26,902 nt of DNA from BJ22 sp031405895 (GCA_031405895.1 JANOFL010000402.1:1-26902), one strand, 5' to 3'. Shown: positions 16,209 through 24,522, counted from the stretch's first letter. Numbers and translations: made by a program. The notes: generated by a model from the sequence alone, not told the origin.

Positions 16209-16380
16209 TGTAGCGGAACGGCGTGAGCCGTCCGGCTGCGGAGGTTGGGGCGTCGCTGGGGCGAAAGATATTTTATCGTGCCGGTCGACTCCCCAACGGG
16301 GGTTTAGGGCGCGAAATCCCGGCTGGGGCTGGAGAAGTATCCGGCGTGCGTGCCGGAGGCCTGACGCCCTTCCGCTACAG
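16209..16380. repeat. REP-like inverted pair, family TGTAGCGGAA, copy 1
   Basis: 16209-16240 (TGTAGCGGAACGGCGTGAGC and on) and 16352-16380 are imperfect reverse complements around about 110 bp. The same family occurs at 22267-22433 and in shortened form at 18054-18129. The gap 16170-16592 otherwise holds only the S41 gene promoter. Confidence 0.75.
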
Positions 16381-16491
16381 ATGGAGTCAGCAACGGAAGG
16401 CGAACGACCTTGCTGGTGAGGCGGGCTGGTGTTGGGTGTTTGAGCTGTCGCGCCGAGGCCGCTAACGAAGGAGTCTTTCCGTCCCGTGTGG

Positions 16492-16550
16492 TTGACAGAC
16501 ACCTGGCCAGTTCGTACGATTCGTACGTCACTTGGTACTAATCGCACCAA
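16492..16550 (+). promoter_or_regulatory. S41 peptidase promoter with palindromic operators
   Basis: TTGACA (16492-16497), a 17-nt spacer and TACGAT (16515-16520) form a near-consensus promoter. The perfect palindrome CGTACGATTCGTACG (16513-16527) sits over the -10. A second inverted repeat, TTGGTACTAATCGCACCAA (16532-16550), lies just downstream of the expected start of transcription. The shared core CGA-N-TCG links it to the padR operator. Confidence 0.65.
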
Positions 16551-16592
16551 TGGCATTCCGGGGGTCCAGGTCAAGCTTGAAGTGAGGCAACG

Positions 16593-17951
16593 ATGGCCAG
16601 GTTCGCCCGCGATGCAATGCGCGCTGTGCTGGTTTCCTGTCTTGGTCTTGTGCTGGTTAACGCTGGGCTGACGGCCCAGGAGCCCGACGCGTCCCCGACC
16701 CAAACTGCCGGGACCAGTCTTCCCGACAGCCCCGCGCTCCAGGTCGCCCATGACTTTTTCGCGGCCATCGACGAGGGCACGGCCGCCGCGGTGGAAGCGT
16801 TTGAGGCGGCGCATGGTTCGACCGCACGGCGCGGTGCGATGAGCATGGCAGAGCGGGCCAGTCGCTTTCAGACGCTAAAGGAGGAGTGGCAATCGGTCCG
16901 GATCCTGGAGGTGGTCTCGCAGAGCGCGTCCACACTCGAGCTGCGTGTCGCCGCCGCGCCGGGCGAACTGGTTTTCATGTTTGACTGGAGTGCGGAAGAG
17001 CCGGGCAAGCTGGATGCGATCCGGATCATGCCTGCCGCGCTGCACGCCCCGCCGGCGAAGATCGATGCGGAGTCGCGCCGCGAGCTGGTTGAAGGGGCTT
17101 GCCGAACGCTGGAAGAGAGTTACGTCTATCCGGAAATTGCCGCGCAGATGGCAAAGCTGGCCCGCGAAAACCTGGCCCAGGGAGTCTACGACCGGCTGGC
17201 CGATGAAGCGGCGCTGGCCACGCGGTTGACGGCGGATTTCCGTTCCGTCAGCAAGGACCGCCACCTGGGAATGATGGTGATGCCGCCGGAAGACCCGGCA
17301 GCCGGCCACGGCCACGGGAATCCGGCCGAGGACAACTATGGATTCCGCAAGGTCGAAGTGCTGGACGGCAACATCGGCTACATCCGGCTGGACGGATTTG
17401 TCGAGGCACCCGGGGCAGAAGCCCGGGCTTCTGCCGCGATTAACTTCCTCCGCGACTGCGACGCGCTGGTCTTTGACCTGCGGCACAATGGGGGCGGAAG
17501 CCCGGACATGATCCGGTATCTCTCAAGCTACCTGTTTCCATCGCGGACCCACCTCAACGACATGGTTGACCGCGAGGGGGAGGTGGTCGAGGAATTCTGG
17601 ACGCTCGATGCGGTGCCGGGCGGGGCGCTGCGGCCTGACGTACCGGTCTATGTCTTGACCAGCAGCTACACCTTTTCCGGCGCCGAGGAGTTTTCGTACA
17701 ACCTGAAAAACCTCAAGCGTGCGACGCTGGTCGGCGAGACAACGGGCGGCGGCGCTCATCCCGTGCGCGGCGAGCGGCTCAACGAGCGCGTCGTCCTTCG
17801 CGTCCCGTTCATGCGGGCCCGCAATCCGGTCAGCCAGACAAACTGGGAAGGCACGGGGGTCGAGCCGGACCTCAATTGTCCGGCTGGCGAAGCGCTCGAC
17901 CGCGCCACGAGCGATTTCAGGACGAAGGATCGTAGCGGCGGACCGGGCTGA
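16593..17951 (+). CDS. Exported S41-family peptidase
   Basis: 452 residues. ATG 16593 has GAGG five nt upstream. A signal peptide ends near LTAQE (residue ~29). Residues ~45-150 form a DUF-like alpha/beta module resembling NTF2-like degradation-associated domains. The S41 (tail-specific protease/IRBP-like) domain runs from ~165: EESYVYPEIA, DRHLGMM, IGYIRLDGFVE, DLRHNGGGSPDMIRYLSSYL, then TSSYTFSGAEEF with the expected nucleophile Ser362, and GETTGGGAHP. Like IRBP-type members it lacks a PDZ domain. It probably cleaves peptides or misfolded proteins outside the cytoplasm. It follows padR and carries the same operator core, so coupling to the exporter is plausible but unproven. Confidence 0.88.
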   Translation: MARFARDAMRAVLVSCLGLVLVNAGLTAQEPDASPTQTAGTSLPDSPALQVAHDFFAAIDEGTAAAVEAFEAAHGSTARRGAMSMAERASRFQTLKEEWQSVRILEVVSQSASTLELRVAAAPGELVFMFDWSAEEPGKLDAIRIMPAALHAPPAKIDAESRRELVEGACRTLEESYVYPEIAAQMAKLARENLAQGVYDRLADEAALATRLTADFRSVSKDRHLGMMVMPPEDPAAGHGHGNPAEDNYGFRKVEVLDGNIGYIRLDGFVEAPGAEARASAAINFLRDCDALVFDLRHNGGGSPDMIRYLSSYLFPSRTHLNDMVDREGEVVEEFWTLDAVPGGALRPDVPVYVLTSSYTFSGAEEFSYNLKNLKRATLVGETTGGGAHPVRGERLNERVVLRVPFMRARNPVSQTNWEGTGVEPDLNCPAGEALDRATSDFRTKDRSGGPG

Positions 17952-17971
17952 AGGCGGATCAAGGTTCAAGA

Positions 17972-18129
17972 GTAGCAGGCACATTCCATGTGCCGTCCGC
18001 AGGTCCGCAGGTCCGCAGGTCCGCAGAAGTGCAGGATCGCAGGATCGCTTGCTCTGTAGCGGGCGGCAAATGAAATGTGCGTGCTACCACCAAAGCAACT
18101 GCCATTGGGCCAGCGCCCTTCCGCTACAG
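17972..18129. repeat. Composite repeat: GCACATT-family inverted pair, GTCCGCAG tandem and TGTAGCGG pair
   Basis: GTAGCAGGCACATTCCATG (from 17972, arm to 18000) faces an imperfect complement at 18059-18087. Between them GTCCGCAG occurs four times exactly in tandem (17995-18026), followed by two GCAGGATC units. CTGTAGCGG (18054-18062) and CCGCTACAG (18121-18129) form a further exact pair that overlaps the first. The 17952-18296 gap contains no gene. Confidence 0.8.
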
Positions 18130-18296
18130 AAGAACGGCTGCCCGTTCGAATTGTCGAGCAGTTGCTGGAGCCGGGCGGGGCAGGAGCTGCGGAACGAGTG
18201 CTTCCTCAATTCTTTACAGGCCCTGGTGCGTTGTGACGGGTCGCCCTTGCGGGTAGCGTGGGGGCTTTCACGGCAGTCACGACCTGGGGCCGAGCC

Positions 18297-20996
18297 ATGC
18301 CTGACCGAACAGTTTTCGCGTGCGCGATACTTCTTGCGACCTCCCTGACGCTGCAGGCCACAAATGGAGCACGCCAGGACCAACCAGGTGGCGAACTTCT
18401 GGTCGTCGGCCGCGACCGCGACGAGGTGACCATTACGCCGGTCAACCAGCTGCTTTCGCCGACCGGAATCCAGGTTGAAATGCCGGGAATGAGACCGCAG
18501 GCATTGGCTCTTTCACCGGATGGACGGCTGCTGATTGTGAGCGGCAAGACCAGTCAGCTCGTCGTGCTCGATCCCGGCACCGGGGAAGTCCTGCAACGGG
18601 TCGAACTGCCCGCCGACGACCAGCAGGTTCCGCTACCCGAAGTCGCATCGGAGAACATCCTCAACCCCGACAAGAAGGGCCAGGTCAGCTACACCGGTCT
18701 CGTCTTCGCACCGGATGGCCGGGCGATCTTCATGAGCAACGTTAACGGGTCGATCAAAGTCTTTCGCGTGGGCGACGACGGCCGGGTCGCCCCGTCACAT
18801 ACGATCGCGTTGCCAGCTGCCGACGTTCCCCGTCGCAAGCAGGAAATCCCCAGCGGCCTTGCCGTCAGCCCGGACGGATCGAAACTCTATGTCTGTGGCA
18901 ACCTCTCCAACCGGCTGCTCGAACTGGAAATCGCCAGCGGCAGGGTCTTGCGGGTGTTTGATGTCGGCGTCGCGCCCTACGACGTGGTCCTCGCCGGTAA
19001 CATCGCCGCGGTCAGCAACTGGGGTGGGCGACGGCCGGGCGCTGGCGATCTGACCGGCCCGGCCGGACGGGGAACCGAAGTCCGTGTCGATCCGGTCCGG
19101 CACATCGCCAGCGAAGGCTCGGTTTCGTTCGTCGACCTCGACGCTGGCCAAGTCCTCGGTGAAACGTTGACCGGCCTGCACGCCAGCGCGCTCGCCATCG
19201 CTCCCGGGGGCAAGCATCTCGTCTGTGCCAATGCCGGGTCCGACAACCTGAGCGTGATCGATCTGACGACCCGCGCCGTGGTCGACACGATCTGGACCCG
19301 GTTGCAGCCGGCGGACCTGCTCGGTGCGGCACCCAACGCGCTGGCGTTCAGCCCCGACGGCAAGCGGCTCTATGCGGCAAACGGCTCTCAAAACGCGATT
19401 GCGGTGATCGACTGCGACCTGCAAGACCGGGGTGAATCGAAGCTGCTTGGGCTGATCCCGGTCGGCTGGTATCCGGGAGCCGTGGTGTTTGACGCAACGC
19501 GCAGCCGCCTGCACGTCGCCAACATCAAGGGTCTGCCGCGCGATCCGAAACGGCAGTCGAACGGCACGCAGGGCTTCAACAGCCATCATTACAACGGCAG
19601 TGTTTCGCTGGTCGACCTGCCGGACGAAGCCCGCCTCGCCGAGCTGACCGCGACCGCTCTGCGGAACATGGCGCTGCCACGGATGGAGGCGACGTTTCTT
19701 TCCCCCCGTCCCGACCAGCCGCCGCGCCCGGTCCCGGAGCGGATGGGCGAGCCTTCCACGATTCGCCACGTCGTCTACATCATTAAGGAGAACCGGACCT
19801 ATGACCAGGTTTTCGGAGCCCTGGAACGCGGCAATGGACAGGCCGACCTGTGCATCTTTGGCCGCGATGTGACGCCCAACTCGCACAAGCTCGTCGATGA
19901 GTTCGTGCTGCTCGACAACACTTACTGCTGCGGCATCCTCAGCGCTGACGGGCACCAGTGGAGCACCACGGCGATGACGACGGACTATCTGGAGAAGAGC
20001 TTTGCCGGTTTCCCGCGCAGCTATCCCGACGGCATGGGTGAAGACGAACAGGACGCGCTCGCCTACTCGCCGGCGGGCTTCATCTGGGACAACGCCGTCA
20101 AACACGGCATCACGATCCGCAACTACGGCGAGTTCATGATGCCAAAAGTCCGCTGGCGCGATTCGGAACGGAAAGGCTCGCCCGGCTACATGGACTGCTA
20201 CCGCGCCTGGCGCGGCGAAAGCGATGACGTGATCTTTGAAAGCGAACCGGCGGTCGAGTCGATCCGGCCATTCTCGCCGACGGCCTATGTCGGCTGGGAG
20301 ATGTCGGTCCCCGACCAGTACCGGGCCGACTTCATCCTCCGCGAGCTGAAGGAATACGGGCAGCGCGGCGAGTTTCCGCAGCTGGTCATCATCTGTTTGC
20401 CCAACGACCACACCAGCGGGACCAGTGCCGGCTGCCCGACGCCCGCTTCCTGCATAGCCGACAACGACCTGGCTTTTGCCCGGATTGTGGAAGGCCTGTC
20501 GCATTCGCCGTTCTGGAAGGAGATGGCGATCTTCGCAATCGAAGACGATCCGCAAAACGGCTGGGACCATGTCAGCGGGTACCGCACAACGGCATGGTGC
20601 ATCAGCCCGTGGGTCAAGCGTGGCGCGACGGTCAGCACGCTTTACAACACGACCAGCCTGTTGCGGACGATGGAGCAGATCCTTGGCCTGCCGCCCATGA
20701 ACCAGTTCGATGCTTCGGCAACACCGATGTTCGACTGCTTTGCCGACACGCCGGACTTTGCGCCATTTGACGCTTTGCCGGCGAACGTTTCCCTGGATGA
20801 ACTCAACCCGTCGCCGACTTCGATCAGTGATCCGGACCTGCGGCGCGACGCTGAAGTATCGGCCACGCTCAACTTCCGCCAGATCGACGCCGCTCCAGAA
20901 GACACGCTCAACCGGATCCTCTGGCGCGCCCGCCGCGGTTCAACCGCGACTTATCCCGCCTGGGCCATCACGCTGGTCGAGGACGATGACGACTAG
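18297..20996 (+). CDS. YVTN beta-propeller fused to phosphoesterase (phospholipase C-like)
   Basis: 899 residues from ATG 18297, which begins a clean signal peptide; the upstream GTG at 18258 would bury it. Residues ~30-400 carry YVTN/lactonase-type propeller repeats (ALALSPDGRLLIV, LVFAPDGRAIFM, LAVSPDGSKLYVCGN, ALAFSPDGKRLYAAN). From ~488 a PF04185-type phosphoesterase domain follows. It has HVVYIIKENRTYDQVFG (Asn and Thr of the metal site), the ADGHQWSTTAMTTDYLEK segment, NDHTSG, and near the end FAIEDDPQNGWDHV with the metal-binding Glu-Asp and His. All expected metal-ligand motifs seem present, so an active phosphatase or phosphodiesterase in the cell envelope is likely. This architecture recurs in planctomycetes and acidobacteria. 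The substrate is unknown. Confidence 0.88.
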   Translation: MPDRTVFACAILLATSLTLQATNGARQDQPGGELLVVGRDRDEVTITPVNQLLSPTGIQVEMPGMRPQALALSPDGRLLIVSGKTSQLVVLDPGTGEVLQRVELPADDQQVPLPEVASENILNPDKKGQVSYTGLVFAPDGRAIFMSNVNGSIKVFRVGDDGRVAPSHTIALPAADVPRRKQEIPSGLAVSPDGSKLYVCGNLSNRLLELEIASGRVLRVFDVGVAPYDVVLAGNIAAVSNWGGRRPGAGDLTGPAGRGTEVRVDPVRHIASEGSVSFVDLDAGQVLGETLTGLHASALAIAPGGKHLVCANAGSDNLSVIDLTTRAVVDTIWTRLQPADLLGAAPNALAFSPDGKRLYAANGSQNAIAVIDCDLQDRGESKLLGLIPVGWYPGAVVFDATRSRLHVANIKGLPRDPKRQSNGTQGFNSHHYNGSVSLVDLPDEARLAELTATALRNMALPRMEATFLSPRPDQPPRPVPERMGEPSTIRHVVYIIKENRTYDQVFGALERGNGQADLCIFGRDVTPNSHKLVDEFVLLDNTYCCGILSADGHQWSTTAMTTDYLEKSFAGFPRSYPDGMGEDEQDALAYSPAGFIWDNAVKHGITIRNYGEFMMPKVRWRDSERKGSPGYMDCYRAWRGESDDVIFESEPAVESIRPFSPTAYVGWEMSVPDQYRADFILRELKEYGQRGEFPQLVIICLPNDHTSGTSAGCPTPASCIADNDLAFARIVEGLSHSPFWKEMAIFAIEDDPQNGWDHVSGYRTTAWCISPWVKRGATVSTLYNTTSLLRTMEQILGLPPMNQFDASATPMFDCFADTPDFAPFDALPANVSLDELNPSPTSISDPDLRRDAEVSATLNFRQIDAAPEDTLNRILWRARRGSTATYPAWAITLVEDDDD

Positions 20997-21042
20997 GGGG
21001 ACGTGACAGGCTACGGAATGGGTGAGCCGATGGGCGCTAGCC

Positions 21043-21064
21043 CCGGTTTCTTCGCCGAAACCGG
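21043..21064. other. Hairpin downstream of the phosphoesterase gene
   Basis: CCGGTTTC and GAAACCGG are perfect 8-bp arms around a 6-nt loop, 46 bp after the stop codon. There is no T-tract, so it may stabilise the mRNA 3' end rather than terminate transcription intrinsically. Confidence 0.4.
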
Positions 21065-21163
21065 ACGCTGTCGCGTTGCGGCTGATTCAGGCCACCATAA
21101 AAACCAACGTCAACGATGTACCAGAGCTTTGTCAACGCTTGAAATAGGGGTTGCCCGAACTGA

Positions 21164-21221
21164 AGCCTGACGCGCAAGCGAAGGTTGTGCCGCGTTTTGC
21201 TTCGCTTGCGCTTCAGGCTTT
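21164..21221. repeat. Palindromic repeat, AAGCCTGACGCGCAAGCGAA family
   Basis: A 21-nt arm (21164-21184) faces its reverse complement (21201-21221) with one mismatch around a 16-nt loop. It lies between the convergent phosphoesterase and sulfotransferase genes and could act as a bidirectional transcription barrier. Confidence 0.85.
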
Positions 21222-21268
21222 GATTGCGTCCACCCTGCTTTCGAGCCTTGACTAAGCACTGGCCGCCC

Positions 21269-22261
21269 TCAGGCGATAGTCAGATCCAGCGATTCGGGCA
21301 GGCTGGAAATCCAGTCGTGGCTGGTTTCGTATCCCAGCCGGATGAGGTGGGGACCGGCGAGCTCGCAGAACTGCTGGCCGTCGGAACGGGTGAAATGGTT
21401 TCTCCAGTCGCCAGCAATTCCCTTGCGGGCCTTGGCGAGGGCCTGCTCTTCTCCCGGACTCCGCCCAGTGACGGCCCGAAACGACGCCGCTTCGGCACAG
21501 CGTTCAGCGAGTGCGCGATCCGCGTTAACCTCCAGCAGCTCAAACAGCCGGACCAGTTCAGCCGCCTGGTCGTGGACCATTGACTCGTAACGGATCGTCA
21601 GGTCGGGCGGAGCCAGCCGCAGCGCCTCTGACGGTTCAACCCAGTACCGGCACCAGGTTGCCAACAGGTCGTCGTCAAAAAAACGGGTCAGCCGCGAACC
21701 GGCGACCCGCTCAACAAAATGGGCCCGGCGGGGACTGGTAGCCGGTTCCCGTTGCAGCCAGTCAAACGCACCGCTGACCGCCACGTCCCGGCCGTCACGG
21801 ATCAGCTGGATCATCCGGGCCTCGGGAAAACAGGTCCTGATCTGCTGAATGACCTGTCCGGACGATCCGAGATAGGGAGTCACTTTGTCCACGATCACGG
21901 ACTTGCGCGAATGGCGGATCGCAAACGACTCGACGAATTCGCAGTAGTCGCGGAGAAAGCGGTCGATGAACTGCTTGCGCGACCAGCCCAGTCCCGCGTG
22001 GAAGTAGTTGGCGGACATGGCTTCGGCAAAGGCGTCGCCCGTGATCCGCACCGATCGCTGGCCGGCATTGTTGGGCCAGACCTCGCAGAAGTTCCCGAAC
22101 AGCCGGTTTTCCGTGGCGAAAATGTCCGGATGTGAATTCAGAGCAGTGGCCAGCCAGGTGGAACCCGACCGGGGTGACGAAACCACGAAGTGCATGGCGT
22201 GCCCGGCTGGACTTTTCTGGATCGCTGTGGATATGCGCGGCCCCTTTAGTGTCGTGAGCAT
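21269..22261 (-). CDS. PAPS-dependent sulfotransferase
   Basis: 330 residues. The 5'-phosphosulfate-binding loop SSPRSGSTWLATAL lies at 28-41 and the 3'-phosphate motif LIRDGRDVAVSGAF near 150. A C-terminal DLTIRYESMV segment matches the strand that follows the core in sulfotransferase family members. Such enzymes move sulfate from PAPS to hydroxyls of carbohydrates, lipids or proteins; planctomycetes often carry many of them. The catalytic base cannot be fixed by eye. The start ATG 22261 abuts a REP-like repeat with no visible Shine-Dalgarno sequence; an internal ATG at 22195 (MHFVVSSPRSG) would start directly at the first strand and is a real alternative. Confidence 0.87.
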   Translation of the reverse strand: MLTTLKGPRISTAIQKSPAGHAMHFVVSSPRSGSTWLATALNSHPDIFATENRLFGNFCEVWPNNAGQRSVRITGDAFAEAMSANYFHAGLGWSRKQFIDRFLRDYCEFVESFAIRHSRKSVIVDKVTPYLGSSGQVIQQIRTCFPEARMIQLIRDGRDVAVSGAFDWLQREPATSPRRAHFVERVAGSRLTRFFDDDLLATWCRYWVEPSEALRLAPPDLTIRYESMVHDQAAELVRLFELLEVNADRALAERCAEAASFRAVTGRSPGEEQALAKARKGIAGDWRNHFTRSDGQQFCELAGPHLIRLGYETSHDWISSLPESLDLTIA

Positions 22262-22266
22262 TCATT

Positions 22267-22433
22267 TGTAGCGGAAGGGCGTTAGCCCTCCGGCCCGCGC
22301 GCCAAGCGTTCGCAATCCTACAAAGGACCATCGCGCCCCAATGGCCACCGTTCGCAAGTTCCCCGCCGTGCGCGTTTCCCGCCTTAACCACGCCAACTCC
22401 TCCGCAGCCGGACGGCTTACGCCGTTCCGCTAC
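22267..22433. repeat. REP-like inverted pair, family TGTAGCGGAA, copy 2
   Basis: TGTAGCGGAAGGGCGTTAGC (arm 22267-22294) and its imperfect reverse complement at 22407-22433 flank about 112 bp. The left arm begins only 6 bp upstream of the sulfotransferase ATG, so the repeat occupies that gene's 5' region. The gap 22262-22616 holds no gene. Confidence 0.78.
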
Positions 22434-22616
22434 TGAAGCGCCGCCCGGAAAACGGCCAAAAAACCTGATTGTTTCGACCCAGCGCGTCCGCTTGGGACGG
22501 CAATCCGGCTCTGGGGTGATAGCCAGGAGCCCGCCGTGTTGGCAGGCTCAGCATCCGGCCAGGCTGCGACCGGAGTTCCAGACATCGCCGCCGAACCATC
22601 CCCGGAGCATCTTCCC

Positions 22617-24242
22617 GTGTCATCCCGCAAACGTACAGCAATCAGGACCCGATCATCATCCCGCCGTGCGGAAACGGCAGATTACCAGCGGTTTGAACCG
22701 CGTCAGCTGCTGGCCGTCAGCGCTTTCGTCAACGACGCCGAAATCATGATCGTGAATGGAGACGGGGCGGCAGACCAGATCAAAGTCGAGTGCATCGCGC
22801 ACTATGGCAGCAGCAACCCGACCCGACAGATCAAAATCTTCTCCGGCCCCCTGCAAATCGGCACGTTTAACTGGGGTGACCACCCGTTCTACAGCGTCAA
22901 AGTCAGTGGCGGTGGCGGACACGACACCATCGAAGTGAACAAGACCGCTGATTGGGACTATCCGATCATGGTCTGGGGCGATGCTGGCGACGACACGATC
23001 AAGGGCAGCGAAGGCCACGACTATCTGGCGGGGGGCAGCGGTGCCGACACGATCAATGGCCGCGGCGGAACCGATGTGATCTACGGCGAGGCGGGCAACG
23101 ACTTCCTGTATGGCGACGCGGGTAACGACCGGATCGCGGGTGGCGGCGGAAATGACAAGATCTACGGAAGCAGTGCACAGATCGATGCCAACGCAGCGGC
23201 CACCGGCGAAGTGAACTGGTTGCTGGGTGACTTCGTTGACCCCGGCGTCGTGATCCCGGTTGCCCAGGCGGGTGGCGGGAACGACTGGCTTTACGGCTCG
23301 GCTGGAAACGACATCATTTATGGAGCCAACGGCCAGGATGTGATCCACGCGGGCCCTGGAAAGGACACCGTCTATGGCGATTTCTCCTCGGAGACCGCCT
23401 TCGACAGCATTGACCAGATCTCTGGCGGTGGTCAGGACGACTTGCTGGTTAGCGGCGGCGGAGACGACCAGTTCTGGGGCGGCTTGGGCGCAGACACCAT
23501 TTACGGCGGCAGCGGCGACGATTCGCTGAGCGGCAACGGCGGCGACGATCTCCTGCATGGCGAAGGCGGCGATGACAAGCTTTATGGCCAGGAAGGTGCC
23601 GATACGGCCTGGGGCGGGGCGGACGACGACCTGCTCTATGGCTTCGCCGGCAACGACAAGCTCTACGGCCAGGAGGGCAATGACCAGCTCTACGGCGGCA
23701 CCGAGGATGACGATCTGCGGGGTGCCGAGGGCAACGACAGGCTCTATGGCGAAGCGGGCCTTGACGGTCTCTATGGCGACAGCGGCAACGACCTGCTGAA
23801 CGGCGGTGATCAGACCGACTTCATCCGGGGCGGGACTGGAGCCGACGATATCTTCGGTGGCTTCGGCAATGACTTCCTGTATGGCGACGACGGCGTCGAC
23901 GACATCCACGGCGGAGTCGGACACGACATCATTTATGGCGGCAAGGGGAACGACCGCCTCTATGGAGACGAGAACAAGGACACGGTCTTTGGCGGCGAAG
24001 GCGAGGACTGGATCGAAGGCAACGACGGCCTTGACCGGCTCTTCGGTGAAGAGGGCCAGGACGTTCTGCTCGGCGGAAGCGGTGTCGACGAACTCGACGG
24101 CGGCGACGACGACCTCGCCGACTGGCTCGCCGGCGGTGCGGGGGCCGACAAGTTCAAGCCCGAGTACTACTGGGTCGGCTTCGCCCAGCAGAACCGCGAC
24201 CAGCCCCAGGACTGGGAAGTCGGGATCGATGTGATGATCTAA
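22617..24242 (+). CDS. RTX-type calcium-binding repeat protein with planctomycete export motif
   Basis: 541 residues from GTG 22617, which has GGAG 9 nt upstream; a GTG at 22536 with its own AGGAG 6 nt upstream is an alternative. The Arg/Ser-rich N-terminus followed by RFEPRQLLAVSAF (25-37) is the motif typical of planctomycete exported proteins. Residues ~120-520 are tandem nonapeptides GGxGxDxLx (more than 30 units such as YGEAGNDFL, YGQEGNDQL), which fold into a calcium-loaded parallel beta-roll. One break at about residues 195-225 lacks the pattern. No catalytic domain is fused, so this is probably a structural or adhesive surface protein rather than a toxin. The last 30 residues (WVGFAQQNRDQPQDWEVG) are non-repeat. 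Confidence 0.9.
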   Translation: MSSRKRTAIRTRSSSRRAETADYQRFEPRQLLAVSAFVNDAEIMIVNGDGAADQIKVECIAHYGSSNPTRQIKIFSGPLQIGTFNWGDHPFYSVKVSGGGGHDTIEVNKTADWDYPIMVWGDAGDDTIKGSEGHDYLAGGSGADTINGRGGTDVIYGEAGNDFLYGDAGNDRIAGGGGNDKIYGSSAQIDANAAATGEVNWLLGDFVDPGVVIPVAQAGGGNDWLYGSAGNDIIYGANGQDVIHAGPGKDTVYGDFSSETAFDSIDQISGGGQDDLLVSGGGDDQFWGGLGADTIYGGSGDDSLSGNGGDDLLHGEGGDDKLYGQEGADTAWGGADDDLLYGFAGNDKLYGQEGNDQLYGGTEDDDLRGAEGNDRLYGEAGLDGLYGDSGNDLLNGGDQTDFIRGGTGADDIFGGFGNDFLYGDDGVDDIHGGVGHDIIYGGKGNDRLYGDENKDTVFGGEGEDWIEGNDGLDRLFGEEGQDVLLGGSGVDELDGGDDDLADWLAGGAGADKFKPEYYWVGFAQQNRDQPQDWEVGIDVMI

Positions 24243-24304
24243 ACGGGTGGGCGTTGGTCTCCGCCACGAGCAGGGTGAACAGCACCACCAGTTCCCTTCC
24301 GGTT

Positions 24305-24354
24305 CCCTCTCCCGCCGCAGCTTTGAGCGGTGTGGAGAGGGCGGGGGGAGAGGG
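24305..24354. repeat. Inverted repeat CCCTCTCCC / GGGAGAGGG
   Basis: Exact 9-nt arms at 24305-24313 and 24346-24354 surround 32 nt, 63 bp after the RTX gene stop. It may form a hairpin at the mRNA 3' end. Together with the palindrome at 24499 it is all I see in the gap 24243-24587. Confidence 0.55.
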
Positions 24355-24498
24355 TGTCCGCGCAACAGATCCGCCTAAACGTTCAGGGCAACCGGCCGGA
24401 AACCGTGGAAGGAACCAAACCAATTCATGCAGCGAGCGGCCCATCCAGTCCCCGCGGAAAACCCTTCAATTCCGCCCCGCAGTCGTGCCAGCCTCGCA

Positions 24499-24522
24499 AT
24501 ATGTCACCTTTAGGTGACATAT
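24499..24522. promoter_or_regulatory. 24-nt perfect palindrome between convergent genes
   Basis: Arms ATATGTCACCT (24499-24509) and AGGTGACATAT (24512-24522) are exact complements around TT. It lies between the convergent RTX gene and the putative lipoprotein gene, where an operator would not be expected. There is no T-tract, so an intrinsic terminator is doubtful. Confidence 0.5.

Noticed and set aside
15444..16814. Minus-strand open frame of 456 residues
   Set aside because: It is antisense to padR and runs through the REP-like pair and the S41 promoter.
17995..18026. GTCCGCAG repeats as a CRISPR array
   Set aside because: The units are 8 bp with no spacers; this is a simple tandem repeat.
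18795..20570. Minus-strand open frame of 591 residues
   Set aside because: It is antisense to the YVTN-phosphoesterase gene and a product of high GC at third positions.
21043..21064. Intrinsic terminator for the phosphoesterase gene
   Set aside because: The stem is good but there is no following T-tract, so I list it only as a hairpin.
22656..24365. Minus-strand open frame of 569 residues, Val/Ala-rich with internal repeats
   Set aside because: The repeats are the reverse of the RTX nonapeptide codons; there is no start signal or domain.
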